Both the position numbers and the translations under genes were made by a program. 64,000 nt of DNA, taken from assembly GCA_904063045.1 (NCBI GenBank), contig CAJFCJ010000013.1:1625159-1689158 (forward strand). Direction: 5' to 3'. The DNA comes from Dimorphilus gyrociliatus (taxonomy: Eukaryota; Annelida; Polychaeta; Dinophilidae). Below, in pieces: positions 36,232 to 49,361 of the stretch. The stretch's first letter is position 1. Every line of letters starts with the position of its first letter. The notes under the pieces are model-generated. The model saw only the letters and a program-made list of their open reading frames with translations. It did no database searches and was not told where the DNA came from.

Positions 36232-36564
36232 CGTTAATTTCGAAGTTGTTTTTTTTAAAACTATTCGTTATCGTCTAGTCAAAGAACGTGATATAGCTTG
36301 TTAATTGAAATATTGTATTTCTAATCGAATAGTGCCTTCTTAAACATCAATGTCATGTCTTTTTTATAAATGGTCACGTGGACAATGTAAACCGGTATAT
36401 AACTTTTTGTTAAGAAAATAAAAATTATTAGCATCTTATCAAAAATATTCAGAGATAACTGTATAATATTTGATTTATTATCCAAACAACGTAGGAGAGA
36501 TAACGGAGTTGACAGCACTTTTTATTTTAAACCCTAAAAATAGCACTGTGATTGTAGGTTGAAT
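36232..36564. other. Short spacer
   Basis: Glycosyltransferase 3' UTR and COMMD6 upstream region; AT-rich with nothing else recognisable. Confidence 0.4.
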
Positions 36565-36846
36565 ATGAGCGATAATATAATAACTGGAAAGGTTAGCAAT
36601 TTGGTAGTATTTTTTCACATGAACAGATTGTGATTACCCTTTTGCATACAGCTTATCAATATGGGATGGACACTAGGAATGACCACGTCTTCGAATCATT
36701 GTCGCAGTGTTAACAAACCATTCGTTATACTCACACTGACAATTGATCAAGATGACTACCCCATTCGAAAAACTGTCGAATTAGAATTGGAACAATTTCT
36801 CCAGTTATCGAAACAATTGAAAAATGCTCATAAGTATGTAAAATAA
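36565..36846 (+). CDS. COMMD6: COMM domain protein, COMMD6-like
   Basis: Small subunit of the COMMD/CCDC22/CCDC93 (Commander) complex, which recycles membrane cargo from endosomes. Two exons: 36565-36591 encodes MSDNIITGK and ends at AAG|GTTAGC; 36652-36846 encodes LINMGWTLGMTTSSNHCRS and the rest of a COMM domain, to a total of 73 residues. Nearly the whole protein is the COMM domain with no N-terminal helical domain, a feature specific to COMMD6 (85 residues in human). The W-x-LGM-x-x-SS-x-x-CRS block and the ELEQF at the end of the domain match that paralogue. It is tail to tail with flotillin-2. The second exon ends in a simple stop; a donor-like AAG|TATGTA nearby is not GT at the boundary and was ignored. 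Confidence 0.85.
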
Positions 36847-37471
36847 TCTGACTATATGATTTATGTTTAATTTTTTGCAAGCTCTGAATTTTTATATGAT
36901 AAAATAAAAATATTCCCACTATTAGCAAATAAATAATTGAATAAGTCGGATCCTTATCAAAACCGGATTAAAAATAAATGAATGTAATCTTGCTTGATTA
37001 CGGATAATTATAACACTTTGAATCTATATTCCAAAAGAAAGAAAAAAGACCAATAGCACACGTATATCATAAACTGTTGTATATATACAGTATATACTTT
37101 ATATATATATCTAAAAGACAGTCACGAATGGGATTATAGTATTGGTAATTTAAAAAATACTGCTTGTTAGTAGAAAAAATATGACATATGAGGGCTTATT
37201 TTGTTGACCCAAAAATAAAAAAGAGAGTAGTAGCAGAGAGTAGAAACTAAAAGGTAAAAGAATAACAGTAAACATTATCAAGCAAACTTAAAAGCAAATT
37301 TGTCTTTCTCTTTTTTTGTCTACATGAATGTTAAAAGCAATAAAAAAATGTTCAGCTGCTAATAATTTAGAAAGACAAAAAAAGCTTCATTTTTCACGAA
37401 AATTCTTATTCAAACCATTCGTCCAGGAACCTTAAGTAGCTAATTGAAAAAAAAAAGACATAAAAAAATAA
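36847..37471. other. Convergent 3' spacer between COMMD6 and flotillin-2
   Basis: Holds both 3' UTRs. Includes AATAAATAATTG after COMMD6, one TATACAGTATA inside a TA tract (37083-37093), and A-rich runs. No coding signal. Confidence 0.5.
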
Positions 37472-39245
37472 TTAATTTATTATTCTCTTTGTTTTTACCT
37501 CTTTCAGATCAATGCCCGTAAGGGCTTGAACTGCTGGTGGTAGATTCGATACGAGCTTTGTAACTTCTGTTGTTGTTCTATCCTCCCCAAGCAGAACTAT
37601 GTTGTCTGTCTTTGATAATGGCGCAGCAACAGCTCTAGCGATCTTCGGCATGTTCTCCAATACTAAACTTAGTTTAGCCGCTTCTCCGTATTGCTTATAA
37701 GCTACAGCCTTCATTTTCATTCTATCGGCTTCGGCTTTACCGATGGATTCAATAGCTGCTGCATCTCCACTACCCAGCAATCGAATCTTTTCGGCTTCCG
37801 CCTCGGCAGCTGCTACAGTCTGAAACCTATTTGAAAAGAAGGAAAAAATGACAGTAAATCAATTGTTTGAACGCACCTATTTGATCCTAAAGATAACAAG
37901 AAAAAAAATAGGAAAAAATGACTAGACTAACCTATGAGCTTCGGCTATAGTCTCCATTTTATACGCTTCAGCTTCGGCAGGCCTTCTTACAGTGGCAATA
38001 AGTTCTTTTTCTTTCCTTTGAATTTCTTTTTCTTCAATATCAATTTGCTTCTTTCTATCAATGACGTCGATTTCCAATTCTTCCGCTCTAATTTTCTGTC
38101 TCATCTTGGCGGCGTTAAGTTCGTAAGCTAGTTCGGCTTGTGCGAGTTTAGCATTCACTTCACCATCGTACTCCGCCTTTTGCGTTTCGAATGTTCTCTT
38201 TGATTCGGCTATTTTAGTATCTGCCAGAAATTTAGCGTTCTTTCGAGTATTTTCGCATTCAGATTCCTGTGAGACAAATATCAAGCAAACAGATTATAAA
38301 AAATAATCCACTGTTAATTTAGCGACTAACCCTTATTCCTGCATCTCTAGTTGCTTCAGCAACTCCTACATCGGCGTCTTTTTTCACATTAGCAGTTTGA
38401 GCCCGACCCAAAGAAGCCAAATATTCGACGTTATCGTAAACATCTTTAATCGTAAAGCTGAGAATTTCGATACCCATTCGACCAACATCCGGAGCAGCAA
38501 ACTCTCTTACTTGAAGAGCAAATTTATCTCGATCTTGATAGATAGCTTCGACACTGAGAGTTCCTTTATAGTAAACACAATTGTTAAACAGATAACGGTA
38601 AAAGTTTATTTGTCAAAATTCAACATACCTAATATGGCTCTTAGGTGACCTTCCAAAGTTTGTAAAATAACTGTTTCAATATGATGAACGCTCTTGCCCA
38701 AAAATTGTTCGCAGGCCGTATTTAGTAATTCGCGTTCAGTTATTATCTTAATCTATTAGGTTAAATTTATTAATAGGGTGATCATTTACATTAGATAAGT
38801 ATAATAGAATATACCTGGGCAACACCAGTGACAGTGATTGGAACACCTTCGCTCGTTTCAACATTTTCGCAGACTGGATTTAAAGTCATAACCTCCAGAG
38901 AGATGCTTTAAAAGAAATTGTTTGCTTTGCATTTAGTTTAAAATAAAAAAAGAAGCTATGTTTTCTTACCATTGTACATCTGTCACAAACCACCATGCCC
39001 AGCCCCATCCTCCGATGATTGTTTTCGATCTGCGTGAACCGCAACAACCACCTAAAGTAATAAAACTCTTAAATAGAACAAAGCATTCAAATTGTGGAAA
39101 ATATCGGAAAATAGGAAAATGTTACTCATAGCAAGTAACATAATATTTAAACAATGTCTTAATTTCGAATTAGACACATTGCATTCTCCACCTTACCTGA
39201 TATTACAAGGGCATTATTAGGTCCTACTGTATGAATATTTCCCAT
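37472..39245 (-). CDS. FLOT2: Flotillin-2 (reggie-1)
   Basis: Membrane-microdomain scaffold protein of the SPFH family that works in clathrin-independent endocytosis with flotillin-1. Seven exons on the minus strand join in frame to 422 residues (human 428): 39245-39197, 39051-38970, 38905-38815, 38752-38629, 38563-38331, 38266-37932, 37826-37472. The start MGNIHTVGPNNALVISGGCC carries the N-myristoylation Gly2 and the palmitoylation cysteine of flotillin-2; flotillin-1 differs here. The SPFH domain (LEVMTLNPVCENVETSEGV to IEILSFTIKDVYDNVEYL) is followed by the flotillin coiled-coil with Ala-Glu repeats (AEAEAEKIRLLGSG) and the tail PPAVQALTGIDLKEV. All main exons match over their length. The last exon has a donor-like GAG|GTAAAA near its end, but no good downstream exon was found, so the simple stop was kept. 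Confidence 0.96.
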
Positions 39246-40254
39246 GAGTAGTAGAGTCGAAGTTAACTTAAATTATCAAAATAATTGAAAAATGCTTGCC
39301 GTCTTATTATTTATAAGTTCTAATTCCGGTTCCGCCTATGTGATACTGCGCCATCTAGTCAAATACTTACTGTAAAACCTTTTAGTATACTAAACTAAAG
39401 CACTGACTAAACATTATTCATTTTCCACCATTTCGCAATCGATAAATTACACTTTTATAATAGTTTATATCGCTATTTTTAACATTTAAAAGTCACGGCG
39501 ACACTAAATAGTACATATTAAACTTAATTTGACATAAAAAGAACTAGTTACAACTTTTAAGAATTAAGTTCTCCTAGAAATAAAAGAAGCATGCTGAGAA
39601 TAAAATGTATAAAAATAAAACAAAAAAAGCTGTAAAGCTATTTGACAATATTAAATATTTAAATATATTCAAAACAAGCGATATTAAATTGCTTTAATCA
39701 TATACACTGGCTGTATAACATTAGTACAATTCTAAAAGTTATCTTTAATAGAAGCGGTCATAAAAGAGCTTTTAATAAGGCAGCTAAATCTTTTTTTCAT
39801 TAGAATGTATACATTTCACTCCCATTAGGGATGAAGGGACTATTACATACATGAATAATTATCATCAATTGATCAATCCATCACGTGAATGTCAAAAATT
39901 TTGTAACAATTTCGATTTGATATGTAAAGATGTACCATCTCTTTGTTTATTTATTCCATGTTTGTTTCTAAGTTCTTCAAAGTTACATTCTTATGATCTT
40001 TTTTTAAATATAAATTTACTAAAACAATGATCATTTATATGAATCTCATTCTTTTCATATGAAATTATAGAAGTTTTATAACAAAAACATTCATTATAAG
40101 AAACAATTAAGTGTATAATACTTGGTAATAATAGTCATGATAATAATCATAATGATAATAGTAATGGTAGTAATAGTCTGTGCAAGCCTTTATAATAAAT
40201 CGTTTATAGTTTTTTTGTTTTTGTAAGGACTAGACGGTAAAGTTCATCAAATTT
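39246..40254. other. Flotillin-2 upstream region and RNF185 3' flank
   Basis: About 100 bases upstream of the flotillin-2 ATG is TGCGCCATCTAG (39347-39358), the reverse complement of CTAGATGGCGCA, the best match in this window to a CTCF-like core. The rest is AT-rich and contains the RNF185-like 3' UTR toward 40254. No coding segment recognised. Confidence 0.45.
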
Positions 40255-41303
40255 TCAAGCCAATATGAGCCAAAAGATGAAAAAAACTGCAACGTATAAA
40301 AACACTTTGGAGAGAAATTGCTCATCTTGATTTGGAGCTGGACCATGAGTATGTCCATGACCATAGTGTCCTTGTCTATCGGGTACGTTGAACGTTGAAA
40401 AAACGCCAAAGGGGAAGGCACCTATTCCGAAAGACATGGAGAAATTTTCTCCCAAGTTGAAGCCGCCACCCTGTTGAAATTAATATAAACTATAAGTTAT
40501 ATATATATATATATACTGTATATACAATATAATTGCTTTCTCCCTTGTACAGGAAGCAATAATCTATTGTTCTTGATGATAAGTCTCTTGATGGGTAAAT
40601 TAATATTATTAAAGATTTATTGTTTTATTTACTTGTCTCTTTATTAGGTTTATTATTTCCTTTCATTAAGAGGTAATTGCACTTTAAACTTAATATTTAG
40701 AACTAACATTTATAAAAATTCTATTTTCTATATATTAATTATATTTAGTTTTGAAAAGTTTTATAATGAAGAGTTTAACGCAGTGTACTTTATTCGGTAC
40801 ATCGCATAATGTACAATGTACACATGAGAGCTTTTTAAGTTCTTTTATATAGCGACATATTAAGAGAGTTTTTTTTGGAAAAAATAACATATGAATAAAG
40901 ATTTTTTTATATTTACATTTGTATTTTCCGATTCCTGTCGTTGTCCTTGAGGTCTTGGGGGTACTTTTTTTCTTGGATCTTGTTGATCGGTTGTATTTCG
41001 GCCATATAGAGGAATAAATTTATCTTCATTGATATCAGCTTTACATACAGGACAGGTCATTCGTCCAGATCGAGCTGTCATCCAGCGGTGAATACATGGC
41101 CAGCTGTATGATTAACAATAGTTTTGCTAAATTTCCTAAATATTCTAAAATTATGCAGTTGCATACCAGAATAGATGTCCACACATACTTACAACGGCAT
41201 CTCTAGCTACATCGAAACAAATATTGCACTCATAATTAGAGGCTGACGAGTTGTCGGACTCTTTTTTGTCCGACCCCTCAAACGTAGAATCAGAACTACT
41301 CAT
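40255..41303 (-). CDS. RNF185: RNF185/RNF5-type ER membrane E3 ubiquitin ligase
   Basis: RING-type ubiquitin ligase of the ER membrane, used in ER-associated degradation. Three exons, 41303-41167, 41103-40917 and 40470-40255, join in frame to 179 residues. The RING finger has all eight C3HC4 ligands: Cys26, Cys29, Cys41, His43, Cys46, Cys49, Cys63 and Cys66, in [20 protein letters not shown] and CWPCIHRW. After it come [33 protein letters not shown] and a C-terminal membrane anchor ([20 protein letters not shown]), all diagnostic of RNF185/RNF5. The two human genes are close paralogues, and invertebrates usually have one, so the symbol stands for the pair. A His/Gly stretch ([10 protein letters not shown]) sits between the amphipathic region and the anchor where vertebrates have a Pro-rich linker. 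Confidence 0.94.
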
Positions 41304-41698
41304 TAGGTTGAATCGATCGCTTTTTATGGGAGACAGAAAGTTGATCTATTCCTTCAGATTTAATATACGTGTTCTATCATATGTGATTTGCGAGAACATA
41401 CGAGAATCCCATAAGGCTAAAAATAAAAGTGGTTATTGCTCCGACTCTATTTATTGTTCTCCTAAAAAGACGGGAAGTCGATACCTCTAAATTTGATCTC
41501 TTAAGTGTAAATCTCATTAGCCATATTAATTTTTATATTTTTAAAATTCAAAATATTAATATTATAATTTCAATGTTTATTTATAACATTTATTAAATGT
41601 CAAGGTCACTTTTTGTAGGTTGGGTTGGGCCTCAATATAAGCCTACTCATTTAATCTAATCTGATGCTATTGTTCACTAGGTAAGGCTGCTTTACACC

Positions 41699-41838
41699 TT
41701 ATATTCGCAATCTTAACATCTCTACAATTGAAATATCTGAAAAATTACTTTCGGTTTGAATTGTTTTTTCTTCAATCTTAAATTGTTTAGCTCTAGCTTT
41801 TACTCTGGCTTTCATAACTTGTTGTTGAAGAAGGCTGG
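41699..41838 (-). CDS. Orphan terminal exon of an unrecognised minus-strand gene
   Basis: No family recognised. On the minus strand an acceptor (ATATTCAG) is followed by an open frame of 45 codons, SLLQQQVMKARVKARAKQFK continuing through IEEKTIQTESNFSDISIVEM to LRLRI and a stop. About 105-120 bases after the stop are two AATAAA signals (41594-41589 and 41582-41577), as expected of a last exon. The composition, basic then acidic and amphipathic, looks like coding rather than random AT-rich DNA. Upstream exons should lie above 41840, where the PLC-delta gene runs the other way. One splice-bounded candidate is 42144-42099 (KNDLIKYCLACIE), but its phase does not match. The call is tentative. Confidence 0.3.
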
Positions 41839-42014
41839 CTGAATATGTGTCCCTTAGTCAGCAAGTCTATCAAGCGTCTCAAAACATATGCATGGCAGGC
41901 ATATCGGCTTTGGCTAATTGTTTATATACAAACTATTGATTGTTGAGTACTACTCTATAGGGACATGGCCTGAGCTATTCAATATGTATACATATATGTC
42001 TACACAACACACAT

Positions 42015-42019
<5 letters not shown>

Positions 42020-42064
<45 letters not shown>

Positions 42065-42080
42065 GGAGAGAGAGAGAGAA
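42020..42080. repeat. Compound (AC)n-(AT)n-(GA)n microsatellite
   Basis: A short AC stretch leads into about 30 bases of pure AT and then about 28 bases of GA with one GGG interruption. It lies upstream of the PLC-delta first coding exon. Confidence 0.9.
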
Positions 42081-42249
42081 ATGTATTAATGCACTAACCT
42101 CAATACACGCTAGACAATATTTAATTAAATCATTTTTTACAGGTCTGACATATAATAGAATAAATAAAATAATTATAAAAACTTATTAATTCATTATTCA
42201 AGTATATTTTCAGCTGAAAAAAAAAACTTGCTGTATCTAACAAGTAATC

Positions 42250-42849
42250 ATGGACAAGAGCGACGGAGTCTTGAGAAGAGAGAGACCCGTTGAAGAAGAG
42301 CATAAAAATGGCAATACTAAGAAAAGAACCTCTCAACCGACATCCAGTAAAATCAGAGGTTTTTTTAAAAGGGGAAAAACAGGTAAGCTAATTATTTATT
42401 AGAACATTCGTTAAATATTCAGTACTCCTGTCTTAAATCGCTGTTTTATCGATTTTCGATTCTTTTAACTTTGTGTGTTCAAAATAAAAAATGCTTCCAG
42501 ACAGGAGAGTTAAAGTCAAAGAGAATTGTAAGTAACAATCCATATATATTTGTATTTATATATATAATGTTATATATATAGATGCAATTTATATAAAGAG
42601 TCGATATTGAAATTTATAGATCCTCTATTATTCCTTTTTTTTAATATTATTTGTATATATTTTAATTGTACAGAAATCGATTAAAGATTTCTATATAAAT
42701 TCATTTTGCCCTTAATCTTTTGATTGATATATATTTTTTATTGTTGATCAATATTAACTATATAGAAATATTGTTACAGAATAATTTTGTCTCATTTAGA
42801 TTTTTTTCTATTACAATTATTATAGTTAATAACAATAATAATGATATCA

Positions 42850-42891
<42 letters not shown>

Positions 42892-45800
42892 AGTTTTCTT
42901 TTATTTACTACTATCAATTTGGATTTGGATTTACTTTCATTCCTTTTATTAAGAGGAAATTGATTAAGAAGAAACGTTTTTACAGTACATTATTATAATA
43001 TACTCTATATATAATTGTTCATAATTTATCTTTACGATGAATAGACAGTTATCATCGATATATATATATATATTTGGCTCTAGTCTTTCTATATAATTCT
43101 TTTTCAATTATTATTATTATTATTATTTTTAAATATGTTGTTTTAGAGATAAGGATAGGTGTTTTAGATAGATCTATATATTGTTAGTTATTTCATTACC
43201 TTTTAATTGTATATTTACTACATATATTATATATATTACATAGGAATATTTCAATTGGAGAAAGATTCTATCTTTAAAAAAATAGATATATATATATATT
43301 ATAAAAAAATAGAATAAATAAAAACCTTCCCTTAGCCAATATCATTATATCTGATTTTCTCTTTACATATATTTTGTATCATTGACATCATTATTTTCCA
43401 CCTATTTGATATTTTGATTAAATTCTCTCTTTTCACATTTGCCACCTCCTTCTCTCCCTCTCTCCTTTCTTGATCACTCACTTATCTCCCTTTCCCCACC
43501 ATCCACACCTCCCCCTCAAATCCTATCAAATTCGAAATATCTTTGTGCGTTTGTTTTCCTGTTTTTATTCCTTTTTTCGCTAATGTTCTATTGACTAGAA
43601 CTTGAAAATTAGCATAAAATCCATCTTTTTACATAATAACAGGACAAGAACGAGAAGATAATATATGTAATGATATATTTTTTTTTCTCTTTTATTTATT
43701 TATTTTAGCATGTTACCCTATGATTAGTTGATGTTATGATATTACTTTTTCTATTGTTGAAATTGTTTAAAGATGATCTATACCTCCCCAGCATGTATTA
43801 TATGCTACCTCAATTTGTTTATTTTGCATATATACTTTATATATATACTGTATATTAAGTTTTATAATTTATTTTACTGCAATATACAGTATATTTTATA
43901 TACTAATATACGTATGCAAATTAAACAACAGCAGTCTGCATCAACGAAATTATAGAGGATTCTTTTTAATGATTTTTAAATTTTATTTAAATTTATTCTA
44001 GTCTCGATGAGAGATGGAACGCCAGCGGAAACGGTGAATTTCTTAACAAAAGGTCAACAATTGAGAAAGGTTAAGCGATCGGGAAAAGTGTATTTGAGAA
44101 CGTTTCTCTTCGATACTGAACTCTTAAGAATAGGATATAGAGGTAGTTATTGTTTATTTTCACATAATATAATTTTCTAAATGAATTTTACAAGACCGTA
44201 TTTGTACAACGAATAAAATAAACTTGTATTTAAAATCTCATAAAATAGGTTCGAAGAAATTTAGCCATTGTGCTTCAGGATCGCCAAATTATATAAGTTT
44301 GTAGTTTTATTGACATCTATTGAGTATGTTTAACAATGAAATTTTTAATAGTTCGTCTACAAGATATACAAGAAGTTAGAGAGGGCTTTAATTCCGAAGT
44401 ATTTACAAAATGTCAGAAGGGTGGCCAAGGAGCGAATGGAGCTGACGTATTTATACTTTAATCTTTTCTTTTAACATTTTATTTAAGAATAATTTATAAT
44501 TTACTTATATTACATTTAGTTGTTTCTTTTGTTTAGGAATCCCAATGTTTTTCCATCGTTATTGGATCGAAATACAAGACTATTGATTTAATTGCGCCAG
44601 ACAAGCAAAAAAGAGATCAATGGGTTCAGGGTATTCGTGGCCTAATGCGAAAAATGCAACAAGCCTCTCCAGCTGAACTACATCAATTGTTAGTTTTTTA
44701 ATTGTATCTTGAGACATTGACCATATTATTTCTATTATATACCAGGTGGTTGCAAGCACTATTTATGAAAGCTGATAAGAACAATGACAAGGAATTAAGT
44801 CTAGCCGAAATATGCGAATTATTAAATGACGTAAACATTCGAATCGATAAGAGCAATGCTAAAAAGCTATTCGAGGTTATTTTCTTTTATTAACTTTACA
44901 ATTATTATTTTTTATTTTTCGGCGCTAAATACGAGTTGCATACAATAACGGCAAAGCAGCAAAAGACCCTATTTTCCATTTATATTCTCCTTCCATAAAG
45001 GAAAACAACAATCTCTTATACGCATACGTTTCACAATGTTTTTTCACTTTTAATCATTGATCGAATCTCTTCAATTTTTTATTATTTTTTCGTTTTTTTG
45101 TTTTTTAACATTAACATATATTCAGTTTTTTTTTTCTCTCTCTCTCTTTCTTTCTTTCTCTCTATTTCTATTTTCAGTCTAAATAATTCTAATGAAAGCA
45201 AATATTTTTTTCTCCCTTTTCTGACACTGTTTGTCACCAAAAAAAAAAAATGATATAAATATAAAAACAAAACAAACGAAACAACTAAAAATAGAGACTA
45301 ATGGAAGCGCAGAAGACAGTAAGTTTGCTATTTTTACTTTTCTTTCATTCTTCTTCCACCCCTTGAAATTAATATCACGGTGATTGTTATTAGTTAAAAT
45401 GTTCATTTTATTTTTTTAATTATTAATTATGGCTTTTAATTTAATTATTTGCGATAATTTCTTTATATTGTCTTTATATATAGTATATATTTTATTATAT
45501 AGACTATGTTGTATGTATATATAAATATATATTTATAGTTTATAAAAATACCTTTAAAAACTTTTATATAGTTTATAATTTATAATATTTATAAGTAATA
45601 TATATCTACTGTATAAATTAATATACAGTATATATTTGTATATAATATAAACTATATAAACTAAATAAAGGACAACTGCTGGTATTGTCTAGGAGGTTAG
45701 ATATATCAACAAAATATACCTTTAAAACTGTTGTAAATGGTAACCTCTGTTCTTTGGTTGAAGATTAGATGTGAATTTATTTTTTTATTGTATAGCGTAT

Positions 45801-48800
45801 AATAAATCAAACTAGATTTTGCACGCCTTTAAAGTATAAATAATTTCATAAATATTTGGTTTAAAAATTGTTCTAAGGGAAAGATTTTCCTTTTTCTGCT
45901 TGTATTTTTTAATTCATCAATTTATTCAATTTTTTCGTTCATTTTTCTAAAAAATTTATTTGTTTCGACAGCAATCGAATACCGATACTTCGAATAGAAC
46001 TAGAAGGGGAGAGGAAACCCTCAATCAAGAAGAGTTTTTACATTTCTATAAGCTTATTACGAATCGTGAAGAATTAAAAGCTATTTACGATAGGTTTGCC
46101 ATCTATTAGCTTCTTTTTTGTTTCTTTTTTCCCACGGGGTTATTCCCTTTTAACCATATACAATAATTATTTAACGTACTTTTAGATACAATAAGAATGG
46201 CGACGAATTTTTGGATGTCAACGAATTAACATCATTTCTGGTTAACGAACAAAAGGTATTTATTTATTTTTATGCAATTGATACATTTTTAATATTTTAC
46301 TTTTTATTTTTTGCCAATTTACCAAAATAATTTTGTGTTTTTATATTTTTCCTTCTTTTTCTTTTTTTCCCTTTTTTTCCCTTTTTTTTTTAGCTTCTTG
46401 TTCTTTATAACAAACAAACAAATAAAAATAATACAATTACAAATAATTATTTTCCATTTAATTGTAAGTTTAACAACGAACGCAAAGAAGAAGAGAATTT
46501 TATTAATATTAATAATAATATTAATATAGAAGAAGAAGGAGACATAACAAAGAAAGACTAAAGATAATTCAGAAAAAAAAAGACAAATAAATCTTTCTCT
46601 TTTTTTTTCTTTTTCTTTTGTTCTTTCTTCTTCTTCTTCTTTCTATGTGTTTGTTTTTTTTTGTCAATTTTTTCTTTATTTTTGTTCCCCTTCTGCCCTT
46701 TATGAGAAAGATAACGAAAAATAGGAATTAATATTGAAAATAATGTGTCTTCTTTCTATTTAGCGTCGTTGTTTTTTTTTTTAATGGTTGTTATCTATTA
46801 TTTTCTCGTTCTTTCGCTCAAAATAATAGCTTGCTTGTTTGCTAGTATTTGTTTTGTTTTGTTTTGTTTTGTTCTTTTTATATATGAGTTATGTCTTTTA
46901 AAGCTTATTGCTATTTCTTTTGTAAATATTTTATATTATATTATTATTCATATTATTAATATTATTGTCTATTTTAATTTTAGATGAATGTTACTATGGA
47001 ACAAGTTATTCACTATATTAGAGAATTTGAACCTTGTCCCGAATTGGGTGAAGATGGAAAATTAGGATTGGATGGTTATTAATTTAAATTAATTAAATTA
47101 TCTATATTATGTTTATTCGGCTAAACGTCTTCTTTTATTGCTTTTTTTCTTTTTCATAAAAAAAAAAGGTTTCCATTTGTTTCTGACGAAAAACGACAAT
47201 ATGCTAATTAAGAATCAGGCGCACGAACAAGAAGTCTACCATGACATGACAAGACCTTTGAGCAATTATTTTATTGCCGCAAGTCACAATACATACTTAA
47301 CAGGAGATCAATTGGCGAGTAGGAGTAGCGTTGAAATGTATATTAAGGCCCTAAGACAAGGGTGTCGATGCGTTGAACGTAAGACCTATACTACCTATTT
47401 TATTTTTCAAATCTGGTAATTAATTTGAATTCACCGTAAAATATTTTTTATACAGTGGACTGTTGGGATGGACCAAACGGTGAACCAATCGTTTATCATG
47501 GATATACCGCTACAACCAAAATTTTGTTTGAAGATATTATTAAAGCAATAAAGATGTCGGCTTTTGAAACATCCAAGTATGATATTACTTTTATTGTTAT
47601 ATTTAAAAAAAAGAAACAAAAAACGGTATTATTTTTTATATAAGTGCTATATATCCAGGTACCCGGTTATATTGTCTATTGAAAATCACTGTTCTGTTGA
47701 ACAACAGAAGAGGATGGCCTATCATATGACATCAATTCTTGAGGGTAGGGACAATTAGCTAGTCTGTTCTTTTAGCTGTATTATTTTATATAAAAACCAT
47801 AAAAACAGATATGCTGTATGCTACACCGTATCCCAGAGATATGGCACAACTTCCATCTCCCGAAAGTCTTGTCGGTAAGATACTTGTAAAGGGGAAAAAA
47901 TTGCCGGAAACCGTCGAAAAAGACGACGATGGCGAGGTAACTGACGAAGATGAAGCATCACAAATAGACGATCCGTCAGTTAAGGAGAAAATGGCCGAAA
48001 AGAAGAGTAGTAAAAAACTAAAATTGGCTAAGGAATTAAGTGATTTGGTTGTAATTTGTCAAAGTGTACACTTTAAAAGTTTCGAAGATGCCCGAGAGAA
48101 AGGTAGCTAATTTTCTTTTAAAGCTAATTGCTAGGATAAAGATAAAATAGAAATAGTGAAATTTATCTTCGTATAAAATCCATACAGGTAATTGTAAACA
48201 AATGTCGTCGTTTACGGAGGATGCCGCGCTCGAATTATGCGTTACTAAACCTAAAAAATACTTAAGACATAACAGATGTCAATTGAGCAGAATTTATCCA
48301 AGTGGACTAAGAGTTGATTCAACCAATTACAATCCAATACCTATGTGGGCTTGCGGCTGTCAAATAGGTTTATTATTATTATTATTATTAATAATAATAA
48401 TTAAAAGTTATTACTTTATATTTCTCATTACTTAGTTGCACTTAATTACCAAACCAACGATACACCTATGCAAATGAATAGCGCCAAATTCCAAGATAAT
48501 GGTATGACTGGTTACCTTTTAAAGCCATCATTTATGTTGAGAGGTTATTACTATTATTAATTTTGTTTTTTATAAAAACAAAACAACATTTTAACAAAAA
48601 TTCACCACTTTTATTTTACGTTTAAAACTTTTAGAAAGTCCTTTTATGGCTGGTGAACCTAGAGATTGTCAACCTATCAATTTGACTATAACGGTAATAT
48701 ATTAATACTATTATTATTATTATATAAATAAAATAAAATTATTTGAATTATTGCTTACTTTTCAAATAATTTCATGACTAATAGGTGATAAGCGGATCGC

Positions 48801-49361
48801 AATTGCCAAAAAAGAAAAGCGATTCTGCCGATATTATTGACCCCTATGTAAAAGTACAAGTTTACGGTCTACAAGTTGATTCCACTTCGCAAAATACGAC
48901 GATTGTCAAGAATAACGGCTTTAATCCACAATGGAATTGTAAACTTAGTTTTCATCTGAATGTACCAGAAATGGCATTAATCAGGTATTTTTCAAAAATT
49001 TGTTACACTTCTAATTCGCTTTTACAATCAACTTTGTTTTGTATTCTATATATTCTTACTTTCCAATAGATTTATCGTATTCGATGAAGATCAGTTTTCC
49101 AACAATGAAAAGGTTGGCCAGTACACTTTACCTTGTACCAGCTTGCTTCCCGGTAAGTTTTCTCTAATCTTTTTCTCTCTTTTTTCCCTAAGTATTTATT
49201 TCGTTTAAATCTTAACGAAAGTAATAATTTTCTCGTTCTAATAACCATTTCTATTCATAGGTTATCGCACTGTACCACTTACTGAGAAGGATGGCAGTAC
49301 AATTTATGGATCATCTCTATTTGTCCACGTAGACATTACATATTTGAACCGTATTGAATGA
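42250..49361 (+). CDS. PLCD: Phosphoinositide phospholipase C, delta class
   Basis: Hydrolyses PI(4,5)P2 to diacylglycerol and IP3 at the plasma membrane, with calcium. Nineteen exons join in frame to 807 residues: 42250-42382, 44002-44142, 44249-44296, 44352-44446, 44537-44688, 44746-44875, 45972-46093, 46186-46255, 46984-47074, 47169-47378, 47456-47576, 47659-47744, 47809-48102, 48188-48367, 48436-48543, 48635-48693, 48785-48984, 49070-49152, 49261-49361. A 24-base microexon at 45295-45318 may add eight residues. Domains in order are PH ([18 protein letters not shown]), EF hands ([25 protein letters not shown]), catalytic X ([38 protein letters not shown]), an acidic linker, catalytic Y ([28 protein letters not shown]) and C2 ([10 protein letters not shown]). 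Both catalytic histidines and the Ca-binding acidic residues are present, so it should be active. It lacks the PDZ, C-terminal and Ras-type domains of the other classes, hence delta. The N-terminal exon is separated by 1.6 kb and is the least certain. Confidence 0.94.
42855..42885. repeat. (TA)n microsatellite
   Basis: Pure TA tract in the first intron of PLC-delta, which is the most AT-rich part of the window. Confidence 0.85.

Noticed and set aside
42130-42336. Minus-strand ORF with signal-peptide-like start ([17 protein letters not shown])
   Set aside because: It is antisense to the first PLC-delta coding exon, whose charged N-terminus and good donor fit the plus strand. No downstream exon in phase was found.
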